Origin: Caldifarciminota bacterium
Lineage (GTDB): Bacteria > Hydrothermota > Hydrothermia > LBFQ01 > DSFT01
DNA: 57,970 nt
NCBI GenBank assembly: GCA_025060695.1
Contig: JANXBH010000011.1
Location: forward strand, 1 to 57,970
Reading direction: 5' to 3'
Positions 16,314-25,215 of this stretch are shown here, in pieces. A program made the position numbers and the translations under genes. Below the pieces are notes generated by a model. It made no database searches. It was given only the letters and a program-made list of their open reading frames with translations, and had not been told where the DNA came from. The stretch's first letter is position 1. Every line of letters starts with the position of its first letter.

Positions 16314-18546
16314 TTACTTGATTTTCTAAAATCACACTTACTATGTATAATCCACTTTGCCAATCTTTAATATCAATCTTTATTTCAAAGCCTTTTAATT
16401 CTATATCCCTTTCAAATACAATTTTACCTGATAAAGTCATGATTCTCAACTTTGCTATATTATCTATATACCCATCTATCTTTATTTTTAAGAATTCTCT
16501 TGCAGGATTAGGATATATTCTTAGTGAAATAGGACTTTTAATAGGTTCATAATTTACTAATTTATATGCATCTATAAGACCATATCCTACAAAGTTATTT
16601 GGTTTTGAATAGTTTGGTATTTCTTTTGCGGTTTTTAATATCACATCCCTTAGTTTTCTTGCAGACCAGTTTGTGTGAGCTTGTAGTGCTAAGGCACATA
16701 TTCCTGAAACCATTGCGGTGGATAAACTTGTTCCGTATGCATAGTGAAACCCGTTATAATTACTAATATAGTAAGGACCAAATAGCGCGGAAATATCAGG
16801 TTTAATTCTTCCATCAGATGTTGGACCGAAAGAGGAATTTTTTGAGGGTGTTAGATCGTAGTTTATACCACCGACTGCAATAATACTGTCCGCATCAGCA
16901 GGAGCAAAAAGTGAAGTGTCAGGACTATTTGGAAGAGTATTTCTCTGAACATTTCCCATAGCAGTTATTATAAGTGCGTTATAGTTTATTACTTTGCTTG
17001 CAAATTTTGATGATATTGCTGTTTTACCATCTAAATCTTTCTTGCTATACCAGTCAATATAACCAAGAGAACTAGATATAATCCTTGCACCATTTCTAAC
17101 AGCCCACTCAGCCGCATTTACCCAAAAGTCTTCTTCTACAATACTTTCAAAATAATTACTATCCGTTGTAATAGTTTTTTCGGTTTTTGCAAGGATTAGT
17201 TTAACACCGGGACTTACACCAATTAGAGAACCTTCGGAAATTCCTGCAATTACTGAAAGCATGGAAGTTCCATGATATTGACCTCCTAAGTTTGGATACT
17301 CAGGATAAACATTACTATCACCTCTTCTAACAATTGCTATTAGAGTATCATTGTATATTCTAAGAACTCTTGCAAAATCAAAATTATAGAAATTACCATT
17401 ATAAAAAAAACCATCTTTAAATTGAGCTAAAACTTTTAAATTTTTGCAATCTGGTCTATCAGAAAAAATTTCATATAAGATAAAATCGTTATCAAGAAAA
17501 ACTGAGTCATTTCTAACATATGAAATCTTACCATTACAATAACTTGGATATCTTCCAATAAATCTAAATACCTTATACCAGCTTCCATTTTCTTTGTATA
17601 TCAAAAAAATGCTATCATTTAAACTAACAACCATACTATCTTTACTAAAATAATGTATTCCTCCAAATTTCCCAAAAAACAAAGTATTATCGTAGATTTT
17701 TATACTGCTTGAATTTCCGTATGCAAAGTAAATACTATCATTTACAAGAATATCGTATTGTATAATTTCATCTATAGTGAGTGTGTTTGTATCACCACTA
17801 CTTAGATTTATATAACTTAAAGCGTAATTTTTTCCATTTATCCAAGACTTGTAAAATACAACTATACTATCTACCTTTCTTCTAATTTTCGGCTCTAAAA
17901 GGAACCTTGAAGAAATTGAACTAATTTCGCTAACCTCTCCATTTTTTATATTAGATAAATAAATTCTCCATTTCGGATTGTTAGTTAGTTCATTTTCAAA
18001 TGAAAGTGAAATTACAAACAAGCTATCCAAAAAGTCGTAATCTGAGATATATATTATTTGATTTGAAGGTATTGGTAATTTTACTAAGTTGCTATTTTTT
18101 ACATTAAATAAAAACATACTATCTCCCGAGTTAAAGTCCCAAGATTTTATAATCCTTCTATCTCTCCATAAATGTGAAATTGTTGGGTTTGTAGAGTCAA
18201 AACCTGTATCCAAGATTGCAAGCTTAACATCTAAACCAATTATACCTTGTTCGTGAACTTTTATGATATTGTGAAATTCTAAGTGTTCTCTACTTTTTCC
18301 ATAGTCGTATTTAAAGGAACTTTTAAAGTATTTTCCTCTTAATACTGGTTGAAACTTCCTATTTTTTAAAGCTTCCTCTTTAAGTAAATATCCCGGATAA
18401 TACGCAGATGCAATGTTTAAAATATAACTCTTAGTTAGGACTATTCCCCCATTTAGTCTTAAAAAGTATGGTTCAACTTGATAAGTCCAAACTTTTAAAA
18501 TTTCATAGTCATTTTTTACACTTAGCATGAGTACAGTAAAATTCAT
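16288..18546 (-). CDS. S8 subtilisin-like protease with central insertion and C-terminal sorting-type domain
   Basis: 752 residues. The catalytic triad is D113 (LAILDTGFDS), H425 (GQYHGTSML) and S607 (AYGTSLSTAMVSG), with an oxyanion Asn at 532. Asp and His are 312 residues apart, far more than in ordinary subtilases; residues about 143-400 are strand-rich and propeller-like. The C-terminus (from about 673: YPNPAREFLKIKI, then LSGKIVFERDI and QSGLYIVSVI) matches type IX secretion sorting domains. The N-terminus MNFTVLMLS has no full signal peptide; an in-frame stop lies 6 bases upstream. The start is supported by a -10-like box ending 7 nt before it. Confidence 0.93.
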   Translation of the reverse strand: MNFTVLMLSVKNDYEILKVWTYQVEPYFLRLNGGIVLTKSYILNIASAYYPGYLLKEEALKNRKFQPVLRGKYFKSSFKYDYGKSREHLEFHNIIKVHEQGIIGLDVKLAILDTGFDSTNPTISHLWRDRRIIKSWDFNSGDSMFLFNVKNSNLVKLPIPSNQIIYISDYDFLDSLFVISLSFENELTNNPKWRIYLSNIKNGEVSEISSISSRFLLEPKIRRKVDSIVVFYKSWINGKNYALSYINLSSGDTNTLTIDEIIQYDILVNDSIYFAYGNSSSIKIYDNTLFFGKFGGIHYFSKDSMVVSLNDSIFLIYKENGSWYKVFRFIGRYPSYCNGKISYVRNDSVFLDNDFILYEIFSDRPDCKNLKVLAQFKDGFFYNGNFYNFDFARVLRIYNDTLIAIVRRGDSNVYPEYPNLGGQYHGTSMLSVIAGISEGSLIGVSPGVKLILAKTEKTITTDSNYFESIVEEDFWVNAAEWAVRNGARIISSSLGYIDWYSKKDLDGKTAISSKFASKVINYNALIITAMGNVQRNTLPNSPDTSLFAPADADSIIAVGGINYDLTPSKNSSFGPTSDGRIKPDISALFGPYYISNYNGFHYAYGTSLSTAMVSGICALALQAHTNWSARKLRDVILKTAKEIPNYSKPNNFVGYGLIDAYKLVNYEPIKSPISLRIYPNPAREFLKIKIDGYIDNIAKLRIMTLSGKIVFERDIELKGFEIKIDIKDWQSGLYIVSVILENQVINGKFVKI

Positions 18547-18551
18547 TATTT

Positions 18552-18562
18552 AAATTTTAAGG
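18552..18562 (-). promoter_or_regulatory. -10-like box for subtilase
   Basis: Minus strand CCTTAAAATTT; the TAAAAT core ends 7 nt before the ATG. It shares a 43-bp divergent gap with the lpd promoter. Confidence 0.6.
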
Positions 18563-18574
18563 TCAATACTATAA

Positions 18575-18586
18575 CTTTAAAATTTT
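18575..18586 (+). promoter_or_regulatory. -10-like box for lpd
   Basis: CTTTAAAATTTT, with TAAAAT at 18578-18583 ending 6 nt before the ATG. No Shine-Dalgarno between. Confidence 0.65.
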
Positions 18587-18589
18587 CTT

Positions 18590-19978
18590 ATGGAGGAAAT
18601 TAAGACTGATTTAGCTATTATAGGTGCAGGTCCTGGGGGTTATGTTGCAGCAATAAGAGCAGGACAACTTGGAATTAAGACTACTTTAATAGAGAGAAAA
18701 TATATAGGCGGTGTATGCTTGAATGTAGGCTGTATTCCTACTAAGGCACTGCTACATGCATCTGAGCTGTTTTCAAGTTTAAAAAAATCAAAGGAAATGG
18801 GTATTGAAGTTTCTGACTTAAAATTTAATCTTGAAAATCTAAATGCTTGGAAAAAGAAAGTAGTAAATAAACTTACTTCTGGTATAAGTTTTCTTCTAAA
18901 AAACTATAATATAAATGTAATTTTAGGACATGCGGAGTTTATAGATAAAAATAGCTTACTTGTAAAAACAAGTAGTGGAAACATTAAAATAGAAAGTAAA
19001 AATATAATAATAGCAACGGGTTCAAGACCAATGGATTTAATAAATATAAAAAGGGATGGAGATTTTATATGGAATTCAGATGATGCGGTCGAAATGAAGG
19101 AAATTCCAAAAAAACTATTAGTAATAGGGGCAGGTGCTGTAGGGCTTGAATTTGCAAGTATATATAGCAGACTTGGAAGTGAAGTAGTAGTTATAGAAAT
19201 TGCTCCAAATATACTTCCGGGAAGTGATAAGGAGTGTGCAAATATTTTAAAAAGAGCTTTAGAAAAGCAAGGAATAAAAATATTTACCAATTCAAAAGTA
19301 ATATCGTATAAAGATAAAAAATTTGAGATAGAAATAGAGGGAAAGGTTCAAGTTTTTGAATTTGATAAGGTTTTGCTTGCAGTAGGAAGAAAGCCTAATA
19401 CTGATAGTCTTGGTCTTGAGAGAATAAATATAAAGTTGGATGATAAAGGATTTATAGTAGTAAATAATAAACTTCAAACGAATATAGAGAATATCTATGC
19501 AATTGGTGATGTAAAAGGTCAGCCATTACTTGCACATAAGGCATCAAGGGAAGGTATAGTTGCAGTAGAGATTATTGCAAGTATAGAAAAAGAATACGAT
19601 GTTAGGTATATTCCAAATGTTGTATATACTATGCCTGAGTTTGCAAGTGTGGGTCTTTCAGAAGAAGAAGCTGTTAAAAGTGGATATAAGATAAAAGTAG
19701 GTAAGTTTCCTATTTCAGCAAATGGAAGGGCATTAACTATGAACATTACAGATGGTATAGCAAAATTAGTAGTAAATAAGGATAATGGTGAGATACTTGG
19801 AGTTCATATTGTATCACCTGAGGCAAGCTCTCTTATATCTGAGGCTACACTTGGTATGGAAAGCTGTTTATCCTATGAAGATATTGCGCTTACTGTACAT
19901 CCCCATCCATCCATTAGTGAGATACTTATGGAAGCGTCTGATAATGTAGATAAAAAGGCTATACATATCGTAAATTAG
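18590..19978 (+). CDS. lpd: Dihydrolipoamide dehydrogenase
   Basis: 462 residues, the E3 component of 2-oxoacid dehydrogenase or glycine cleavage complexes. An FAD-binding GAGPGG site is near the start, the redox-active disulfide is in GGVCLNVGCIPTK, the NAD site is GAGAVGLEFA, and the C-terminal VHPHPSISE supplies the catalytic His of the partner subunit. It is a single-gene unit here, with no E1 or E2 genes nearby. Its 3' end overlaps the DivIVA-like gene by 4 nt. Confidence 0.97.
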   Translation: MEEIKTDLAIIGAGPGGYVAAIRAGQLGIKTTLIERKYIGGVCLNVGCIPTKALLHASELFSSLKKSKEMGIEVSDLKFNLENLNAWKKKVVNKLTSGISFLLKNYNINVILGHAEFIDKNSLLVKTSSGNIKIESKNIIIATGSRPMDLINIKRDGDFIWNSDDAVEMKEIPKKLLVIGAGAVGLEFASIYSRLGSEVVVIEIAPNILPGSDKECANILKRALEKQGIKIFTNSKVISYKDKKFEIEIEGKVQVFEFDKVLLAVGRKPNTDSLGLERINIKLDDKGFIVVNNKLQTNIENIYAIGDVKGQPLLAHKASREGIVAVEIIASIEKEYDVRYIPNVVYTMPEFASVGLSEEEAVKSGYKIKVGKFPISANGRALTMNITDGIAKLVVNKDNGEILGVHIVSPEASSLISEATLGMESCLSYEDIALTVHPHPSISEILMEASDNVDKKAIHIVN

Positions 19979-20550
19979 CTCAAAAGTTCTTTTTTAGCTC
20001 TTTCTATAATAGGTTTTATTTTTACTTTTAAAGGTTCGGGAAAACTTTCAAAAGCTTTTTCAATGTCATCGATTGTTTTTTGTTTTATTTTTAATGCTGT
20101 CTTTCTTGCTATTTCTATAATTTCAGAAGGATTTTCATTTTGTATTTTTGGTGTATTTTCAAGCTGTCTTTTTAATTCATCTATTATAGCTTCCTTTTCT
20201 GCATTTTCAAGCTTTAATGCTTCTACTAAGTCTTCGTATTCTGATAGTTTGCTTCTTAGTTGTTGATTTTCTCTTCTTAAAGCCTCAGTCTCTCCTTCTA
20301 AAATGAGATTTTTATCTTTTATCTTTTCATAGTCAGTTTTAATTTCATCTGCTTCTAAAACTTTTATTCGCATCTGGGTAAGAGTATTTTCAAGCTCTTT
20401 ATTTTCCTTAAGAATTTCACCGTAGTCCTGTGCCACTTTTTCAAGAAAAGTCTCTACATCTGATTTTTTTAGTCCTCCTATTATCGTAGTTTTGAATTTC
20501 GCATTCTTTATATCAACAGGTGTAAGTCTTGCTTTTTTCTTTTCCGCCAT
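19975..20550 (-). CDS. DivIVA-like coiled-coil protein
   Basis: 191 residues. The N-terminal segment LTPVDIKNAKF and GGLKKSDVETFLEKV matches the DivIVA lipid-binding start, followed by a long coiled coil (about 45-130). Proteins of this kind sit at curved membrane (poles, division sites) and organise division or cell-wall growth. The exact role here is inferred. A variant box CTTTAACATTTT on the minus strand (20555-20566) ends 7 nt before its ATG by core position. It is divergent from tuf across 143 bp. Confidence 0.85.
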   Translation of the reverse strand: MAEKKKARLTPVDIKNAKFKTTIIGGLKKSDVETFLEKVAQDYGEILKENKELENTLTQMRIKVLEADEIKTDYEKIKDKNLILEGETEALRRENQQLRSKLSEYEDLVEALKLENAEKEAIIDELKRQLENTPKIQNENPSEIIEIARKTALKIKQKTIDDIEKAFESFPEPLKVKIKPIIERAKKELLS

Positions 20551-20554
20551 ACTT

Positions 20555-20566
20555 AAAATGTTAAAG
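20555..20566 (-). promoter_or_regulatory. Variant -10-like box for DivIVA-like gene
   Basis: Minus strand CTTTAACATTTT with core TAACAT ending 7 nt before the ATG. It is one base off the common box. Confidence 0.45.
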
Positions 20567-20588
20567 CATGAAGAGATAAATTTTTATG

Positions 20589-20600
20589 CTTTATACTTTT
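20589..20600 (+). promoter_or_regulatory. Putative promoter of the tuf/S10 operon
   Basis: CTTTATACTTTT fits the recurrent box with TATACT (20592-20597) as -10. Unlike other genes it lies about 96 nt upstream of the ATG, leaving an untranslated leader of roughly 85-90 nt that holds a structured element and a Shine-Dalgarno. Confidence 0.55.
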
Positions 20601-20610
20601 CAAACTTCTT

Positions 20611-20686
20611 TTTAGTCCCTTGGTCCTGATTTTCAGGGCACTTAATATAAGGGACTAAGTTAGAAACAAAAAGTAAGATTAGGAGG
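20611..20686 (+). promoter_or_regulatory. Structured leader of tuf/S10 operon with Shine-Dalgarno
   Basis: A 10-bp outer stem pairs TTAGTCCCTT (20612-20621) with AAGGGACTAA (20649-20658). Inside it GTCCTGA (20623-20629) pairs with TCAGGGC (20633-20639) as a 7-bp hairpin with one wobble and a 3-nt loop. AGGAGG at 20681-20686 then precedes the tuf ATG. A nested hairpin ahead of a ribosomal protein operon suggests autoregulation, for example by L4 or S10; this is inference. Confidence 0.6.
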
Positions 20687-20693
20687 TTAAGCT

Positions 20694-21911
20694 ATGGCTA
20701 AGGAGAAGTTTGAAAGAAAGAAACCGCATGTGAATGTTGGGACAATAGGGCATATAGATCATGGTAAAACTACACTTACTGCTGCTATAACTAAGGTTCT
20801 ATCCACTAAAGGTTATTCTAAGTCAATGGATTATGATGATGTTGCTAAAGCAGATGCTAAGATGTTTAGAAGAGATGCTACTAAAATTCTAACGGTTGCC
20901 ATTGCACACGTAGAATATGAGTCTGATAAGAGACACTACGCTCATATTGATTGTCCAGGACATGCGGACTATATCAAAAATATGATTACAGGTGCTGCAC
21001 AGATGGATGGTGCAATACTTGTTGTATCTGCAGTTGATTCAGTTATGCCACAAACTAAAGAGCACGTTCTACTTGCAAGACAAGTGAACGTTCCATCTAT
21101 TGTTGTCTTTATTAATAAAGTGGACTTAGTAGATGATCCTGAGCTTATTGATTTAGTTGAATTGGAAGTTAGAGAACTACTTTCAAAATATGGATATGAT
21201 GGAGATAATGCTCCTGTAATTAGGGGCTCAGCATTAAAAGCATATCAAAACCCAAATAATCATGACGATCCAATTGGAGCAGGTGCAATATTAAAATTGA
21301 TTGACGCTTTAGATAATTATGTCCCTGAGCCTGTAAGGGAATTAGACAAACCATTTCTTATGGCAATTGAAGACGTATTTTCAATAACTGGTCGTGGAAC
21401 TGTAGTTACAGGTAGGGTTGAAAGAGGAATATTAAAACCCGGTGATGAAGTAGAAATTGTTGGCTTTAGAAAGGATGCCTTAAAGACAGTAGCTACGTCA
21501 GTTGAAATGTTTAGAAAGATTCTTGATGAAGCACAGCCCGGAGATAATGTGGGTATTCTTCTAAGAGGTATAGAAAAAGATGATGTTAGTAGAGGTATGG
21601 TAATTGCAAAGCCTGGGACAATAAAGCCCCATACTAAATTCAAAGCAGAGGTTTATGTCTTAAAGCCTGAAGAAGGTGGAAGACATACACCATTTTTTAG
21701 TGGATATAGACCGCAATTTTATTTTAGGACAACTGATGTTACAGGTACAATAAAGCTACCTGAGGGAAGGGAAATGGTTATGCCTGGTGATAATGTGAAT
21801 CTTGAAGTAGAACTTATTTCTCCTGTTGCACTTGAAAAAGGTTTGAGATTTGCAATTAGAGAAGGTGGAAGAACTGTTGGTGCAGGTATAATAACTGAAG
21901 TAATTGAATAA
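20694..21911 (+). CDS. tuf: Elongation factor Tu, with atypical switch I
   Basis: 405 residues. The GTPase carries aminoacyl-tRNA to the ribosome. GHIDHGKT (P-loop), DCPGHADY with the catalytic His, [14 protein letters not shown] and the domain 2-3 motifs VVTGRVERG and [15 protein letters not shown] are all present. Switch I is strange: where nearly all EF-Tu read RGITIN, this has KILTVA (about 64-69, preceded by MFRRDAT). The Mg-binding Thr is kept. DGP after the switch II strand is DSV. The strong Shine-Dalgarno and linkage to rpsJ argue that this is the working tuf. Confidence 0.97.
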   Translation: MAKEKFERKKPHVNVGTIGHIDHGKTTLTAAITKVLSTKGYSKSMDYDDVAKADAKMFRRDATKILTVAIAHVEYESDKRHYAHIDCPGHADYIKNMITGAAQMDGAILVVSAVDSVMPQTKEHVLLARQVNVPSIVVFINKVDLVDDPELIDLVELEVRELLSKYGYDGDNAPVIRGSALKAYQNPNNHDDPIGAGAILKLIDALDNYVPEPVRELDKPFLMAIEDVFSITGRGTVVTGRVERGILKPGDEVEIVGFRKDALKTVATSVEMFRKILDEAQPGDNVGILLRGIEKDDVSRGMVIAKPGTIKPHTKFKAEVYVLKPEEGGRHTPFFSGYRPQFYFRTTDVTGTIKLPEGREMVMPGDNVNLEVELISPVALEKGLRFAIREGGRTVGAGIITEVIE

Positions 21912-21913
21912 TT

Positions 21914-22225
21914 ATGATAAGTGCTAAAATTAGAATAAAGCTTAAGTCTTTCGACCCTGTTGTACTTGATAGGTCAGCAAAAAGAATTGCTTTAACCGCA
22001 AAATCTACAGGGGCTGATGTTTCAGGCCCCATACCACTTCCAACCAAAACTACACTAATATCTGTTATAAGGAGTAATCACATTGATAAAAGAGGACAAG
22101 AGCAGTTTTTCTTAAAAAGACATGCAAGGCTTATAGAAATTAGAAATGTAAATAATGAAACTATAGAGAAGATATCAAAACTTGAGCTTCCTGCAGGTGT
22201 TGAAGTTGAAATAAAGGTAGGCTGA
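21914..22225 (+). CDS. rpsJ: Ribosomal protein S10 (uS10)
   Basis: 103 residues, normal length. The start AKIRIKLKSFDPVVLD and the conserved GPIPLPTK loop identify S10, which binds the 30S head and also serves as NusE in antitermination. It lies 2 nt after tuf, so tuf and the S10 operon are joined. The end is 1 nt from rplC. Confidence 0.98.
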   Translation: MISAKIRIKLKSFDPVVLDRSAKRIALTAKSTGADVSGPIPLPTKTTLISVIRSNHIDKRGQEQFFLKRHARLIEIRNVNNETIEKISKLELPAGVEVEIKVG

Positions 22226-22226
22226 G

Positions 22227-23147
22227 ATGATAGCAATGATTTGTCAAAAAGTCGGAATGACGCAGATTTTTAATAATGAAGGGAAAGTTATTCCAATAAC
22301 TTTAGTCTACTCATCTGGAAATTACATTTTAGATATAAAAACTAAAGAAAAAGATGGATATAGTGCAGTCGTTATTTCCTATGGAAATAAGAAGATAAAT
22401 AAAATTAAAAAGCCAATACTTGGAAAATTCCTGAGAGCTGAGTTAGAAAGAATTAAGAGTAGCTTAAAAGAGATATTTTCAAATGAAAATTTACTATCCT
22501 TATATACATCAATTTTAAAAGAGCAAGATTTTGTCAAAAGAGAAGAGCTCATAGCACAGCATAAGATTGATAAGATATTGCTTTATTCCATAGATTTCTT
22601 TAAAATCAATGACTCAAATTTTGAAAATTCTCTTAATAAACAGTCAATGAAGCAGTTCTTCGAATTTTTATTAGCAAAACAAGGTGAAGACGCGCTAAAA
22701 GCAAAAGAATTAGGAGTAAAGAATAATCACATATATTTACCTGCAAGAATTATAAGAGAATTTAGAACTGAGGATGTTAGTAAGTATAAATTGGGAAGTT
22801 ATATAAATGTTTCGGACTTTAAGGATATAAAATTGGTAGATATAACTGGAATAAGTAAAGGTAGGGGTTTTGCAAGTGTAATAAAAAGATGGGGCTTTAA
22901 AGGTGGTCCTGCGGCTCATGGCTCTAAGTTTCATAGAAGACCTGGTTCTATTGGCTCTACGACCTATCCCGGTAGAGTAATAAAAGGTAAAAGGATGCCT
23001 GGACATTATGGAAACGAGAGGGTAACTATTATTAATCTTGAGCTTGTGGATATAATAGAGGATAGGAATGTAATGCTTATAAAGGGAGCAATCCCTGGTG
23101 CAAATGGTAATTGGGTAATTGTAAGGAAAGCAAAAAGGAGTAGTTGA
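22227..23147 (+). CDS. rplC: Ribosomal protein L3 (uL3) with large insertion
   Basis: 306 residues, against about 205-215 in most bacteria. Normal L3 landmarks are the start GMTQIF, DGYSAVVISYG, KPILGKF (62-68), REFR (177-180), GISKGRGFASVIKRWGFKGGPAAHGSKFHRRPGSIG in pieces, and GNERVTI. Between KPILGKF and REFR there are about 108 residues instead of a dozen; the extra part (about 70-168) is charged and helical. ATG 22227 is used; ATG 22236 (MICQKVGMTQ) is possible. L3 lies near the peptidyl transferase centre and is an early assembly protein. Confidence 0.96.
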   Translation: MIAMICQKVGMTQIFNNEGKVIPITLVYSSGNYILDIKTKEKDGYSAVVISYGNKKINKIKKPILGKFLRAELERIKSSLKEIFSNENLLSLYTSILKEQDFVKREELIAQHKIDKILLYSIDFFKINDSNFENSLNKQSMKQFFEFLLAKQGEDALKAKELGVKNNHIYLPARIIREFRTEDVSKYKLGSYINVSDFKDIKLVDITGISKGRGFASVIKRWGFKGGPAAHGSKFHRRPGSIGSTTYPGRVIKGKRMPGHYGNERVTIINLELVDIIEDRNVMLIKGAIPGANGNWVIVRKAKRSS

Positions 23148-23148
23148 G

Positions 23149-23775
23149 ATGAAAGCTTTAGTTTATAATCTAAATGGTGAGAATATAGGCGAATACGAAC
23201 TACCTAGTAGTATATTTGATGTTGAAATAAACGAACATTTAATATGGGAAGTAATAAAAATGTATCAAGCAAATCAAAGACAAGGGACACACTCAGCAAA
23301 GAATAGGAGTGAGGTTAAAGGTTCAAGAAGAAAAATTTGGGCTCAAAAACATACAGGAAGAGCAAGACATGGTGATAGATATGCACCAATATTCGTAGGT
23401 GGTGGTCAAGCTCATGCGGTAAAACCAAGAGACTATTACTATAGATTACCAAAGAAAGCACTGAAGCAAGCTTTAAAAATGGCTCTTAGTGATAGAGCAA
23501 GGGAAAATAAAATACTAATATTTGAGAACTTCCAATTAAAAGAAATAAAAACAAGAAATGTATATCAACTATTGAAGAAAATTAACTTAGTAGGAAATAG
23601 AATTGTCTTTGTCCCAAGTGCATATAACAAGGAACTTTATCTCTCTGCGAGAAATATAGAAAAAGTTAGTATAAGACCAGCAGTTGTACTAAATACACTT
23701 GATGTTATCTCATCTGATTTTGTTTTATTAGAAAAAGAAGCCATAGATGGGCTCTTAAAAAGACTTGGAGGTTGA
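23149..23775 (+). CDS. rplD: Ribosomal protein L4 (uL4)
   Basis: 208 residues. The extended loop RQGTHSAKNRSEVKGSRRK and following GRARHG region is typical; this loop reaches the peptide exit tunnel. L4 often represses its own operon by binding the leader, which makes it one candidate ligand for the structured element before tuf. It lies 1 nt after rplC. Confidence 0.97.
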   Translation: MKALVYNLNGENIGEYELPSSIFDVEINEHLIWEVIKMYQANQRQGTHSAKNRSEVKGSRRKIWAQKHTGRARHGDRYAPIFVGGGQAHAVKPRDYYYRLPKKALKQALKMALSDRARENKILIFENFQLKEIKTRNVYQLLKKINLVGNRIVFVPSAYNKELYLSARNIEKVSIRPAVVLNTLDVISSDFVLLEKEAIDGLLKRLGG

Positions 23776-23777
23776 AT

Positions 23778-24074
23778 ATGGACTTAAGGGATGTGATAAT
23801 TAGACCCATTATAACTGAGAAAGCATTAAGATATAGGGATAACTATAAAATTTATGTATTTGAAGTTCACATGGATGCAAATAAGAGTCTTGTAAAAGAA
23901 GCTGTAGAAAAATTATTTGATGTAAAGGTTGAAAAGGTAAGAACTTGCATTATGAAGCCAAAACCAAGGAGTAATATAAGAAATAGAAGAAGGACTGGTT
24001 ATACGAAAACTTGGAAAAAGGCTTATGTTAAGCTAAAAGAAGGTTATAGTATAAAAGCCTTAGAGGGGGTATAG
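23778..24074 (+). CDS. rplW: Ribosomal protein L23 (uL23)
   Basis: 98 residues from ATG 23778. A TTG at 23772 would add two residues, but GGAGG at 23767-23771 sits 6 nt before the ATG, so the ATG is the better start. IIRPIITEKA at the N-terminus and the basic loop NIRNRRRTGYTKTWKKA are L23 features. L23 sits at the tunnel exit and binds trigger factor and SRP. Confidence 0.96.
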   Translation: MDLRDVIIRPIITEKALRYRDNYKIYVFEVHMDANKSLVKEAVEKLFDVKVEKVRTCIMKPKPRSNIRNRRRTGYTKTWKKAYVKLKEGYSIKALEGV

Positions 24075-24077
24075 ACT

Positions 24078-24929
24078 ATGCCAATAAAAAGATATAAACC
24101 ATATACTCCAAGCAGAAGGTTTATGACAGTTATAGACTATTCGCAATATATTACGAAGGAAGAGCCCGAAAAGAGTTTAACTATAAGATTAAAGACTACA
24201 GGTGGAAGAAATAATTTAGGAAGAATTACCGCAAGATTTAGAGGAGGAGGGAATAAAAAACTATATAGGATTATTGATTTTAAAAGAAATAAGTTTGATA
24301 TTTGGGCAACTGTTGAATCAATAGAATATGATCCATATAGAACTGCATTTATAAGTCTTGTAAAATATGATGATGGTGAGAAAAAATACATATTAGCACC
24401 TGAAGGATTAAAAGTTGGCGATAGAATAATCTCTTACTCATACGAAAGTATAGCAAACAATCAAGTTGAACCTGAAATTAAAATAGGAAATAGTTTGCCT
24501 TTAAGGTTTATACCAGAGGGTGTCCCAATTCACAATATAGAGCTTTTCCCTGGTAGAGGAGGGCAGTTTGTTAGGTCTGCAGGCACTCAAGCACTAATTC
24601 TATCTAAAGAAGAAAAGTATGCATTTGTACAGTTGCCAAGTGGAGAAGTAAGGAAAATAAATTTAAAATGTAGAGCAACTATTGGTCAGGTTTCTAATGT
24701 TGATTGGGAGAATGTAGTAATAGGTAAGGCAGGAAGGTCAAGATGGATGGGTATAAAACCTCATGTAAGAGGTATGGCGATGAATCCTGTTGACCATCCT
24801 CAAGGTGGTGGAGAGGGTAGGGGAAAGGGTAGAATACCAAGAGGTCCAACCGGTGTTCTTTCTAAAGGTGGAAAAACCAGACATCCAAGGAAAAATTCTA
24901 ATAAATTTATAGTAAAAAGGAGAAAATAA
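24078..24929 (+). CDS. rplB: Ribosomal protein L2 (uL2)
   Basis: 283 residues. L2 bridges the subunits and supports peptidyl transferase activity. [13 protein letters not shown], the [12 protein letters not shown] region and the C-terminal [17 protein letters not shown] identify it. The His of VDHP, essential in E. coli, is kept; the next conserved bacterial His (HPH) is Gln here, a position that also varies in other domains of life. It is the normal neighbour of rplW and rpsS. Confidence 0.98.
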   Translation: MPIKRYKPYTPSRRFMTVIDYSQYITKEEPEKSLTIRLKTTGGRNNLGRITARFRGGGNKKLYRIIDFKRNKFDIWATVESIEYDPYRTAFISLVKYDDGEKKYILAPEGLKVGDRIISYSYESIANNQVEPEIKIGNSLPLRFIPEGVPIHNIELFPGRGGQFVRSAGTQALILSKEEKYAFVQLPSGEVRKINLKCRATIGQVSNVDWENVVIGKAGRSRWMGIKPHVRGMAMNPVDHPQGGGEGRGKGRIPRGPTGVLSKGGKTRHPRKNSNKFIVKRRK

Positions 24930-24931
24930 TA

Positions 24932-25213
24932 ATGGCAAGGTCTATTAAAAAAGGTCCCTACGTAGATGAAAAATTGTTAAAAAAAGTAAAAGAGATGAAT
25001 GAAAAAGGTGAGAAAAAGCCAATTAAAACCTATTCAAGAAGAAGTACAATAATTCCTGAATTCGTTGGTCATACATTTTTAGTTCATAATGGTAAAAAAT
25101 TTATCCCTGTATATATTACTCAGGATATGGTAGGTCATAAGCTTGGTGAATTTTCGCCTACGAGAACCTTTGGTGGTCATAAAGAAAAAACTGCAAAAGT
25201 AAAGGAAGGTTAA
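24932..25213 (+). CDS. rpsS: Ribosomal protein S19 (uS19)
   Basis: 93 residues. [39 protein letters not shown] and the C-terminal [13 protein letters not shown] are typical of S19, a 30S head protein contacting S13. It follows rplB by 2 nt. Confidence 0.98.
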   Translation: MARSIKKGPYVDEKLLKKVKEMNEKGEKKPIKTYSRRSTIIPEFVGHTFLVHNGKKFIPVYITQDMVGHKLGEFSPTRTFGGHKEKTAKVKEG

Positions 25214-25215
25214 GC

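Noticed and set aside
18904-19290. Minus-strand ORF of 128 codons within lpd
   Set aside because: Antisense shadow of a strongly conserved enzyme; low-complexity translation, no start signals.
24780-24860. Loss of an L2 catalytic His
   Set aside because: The His important in E. coli (VDHP) is present; only the following His is changed to Gln, and that position varies across domains of life.
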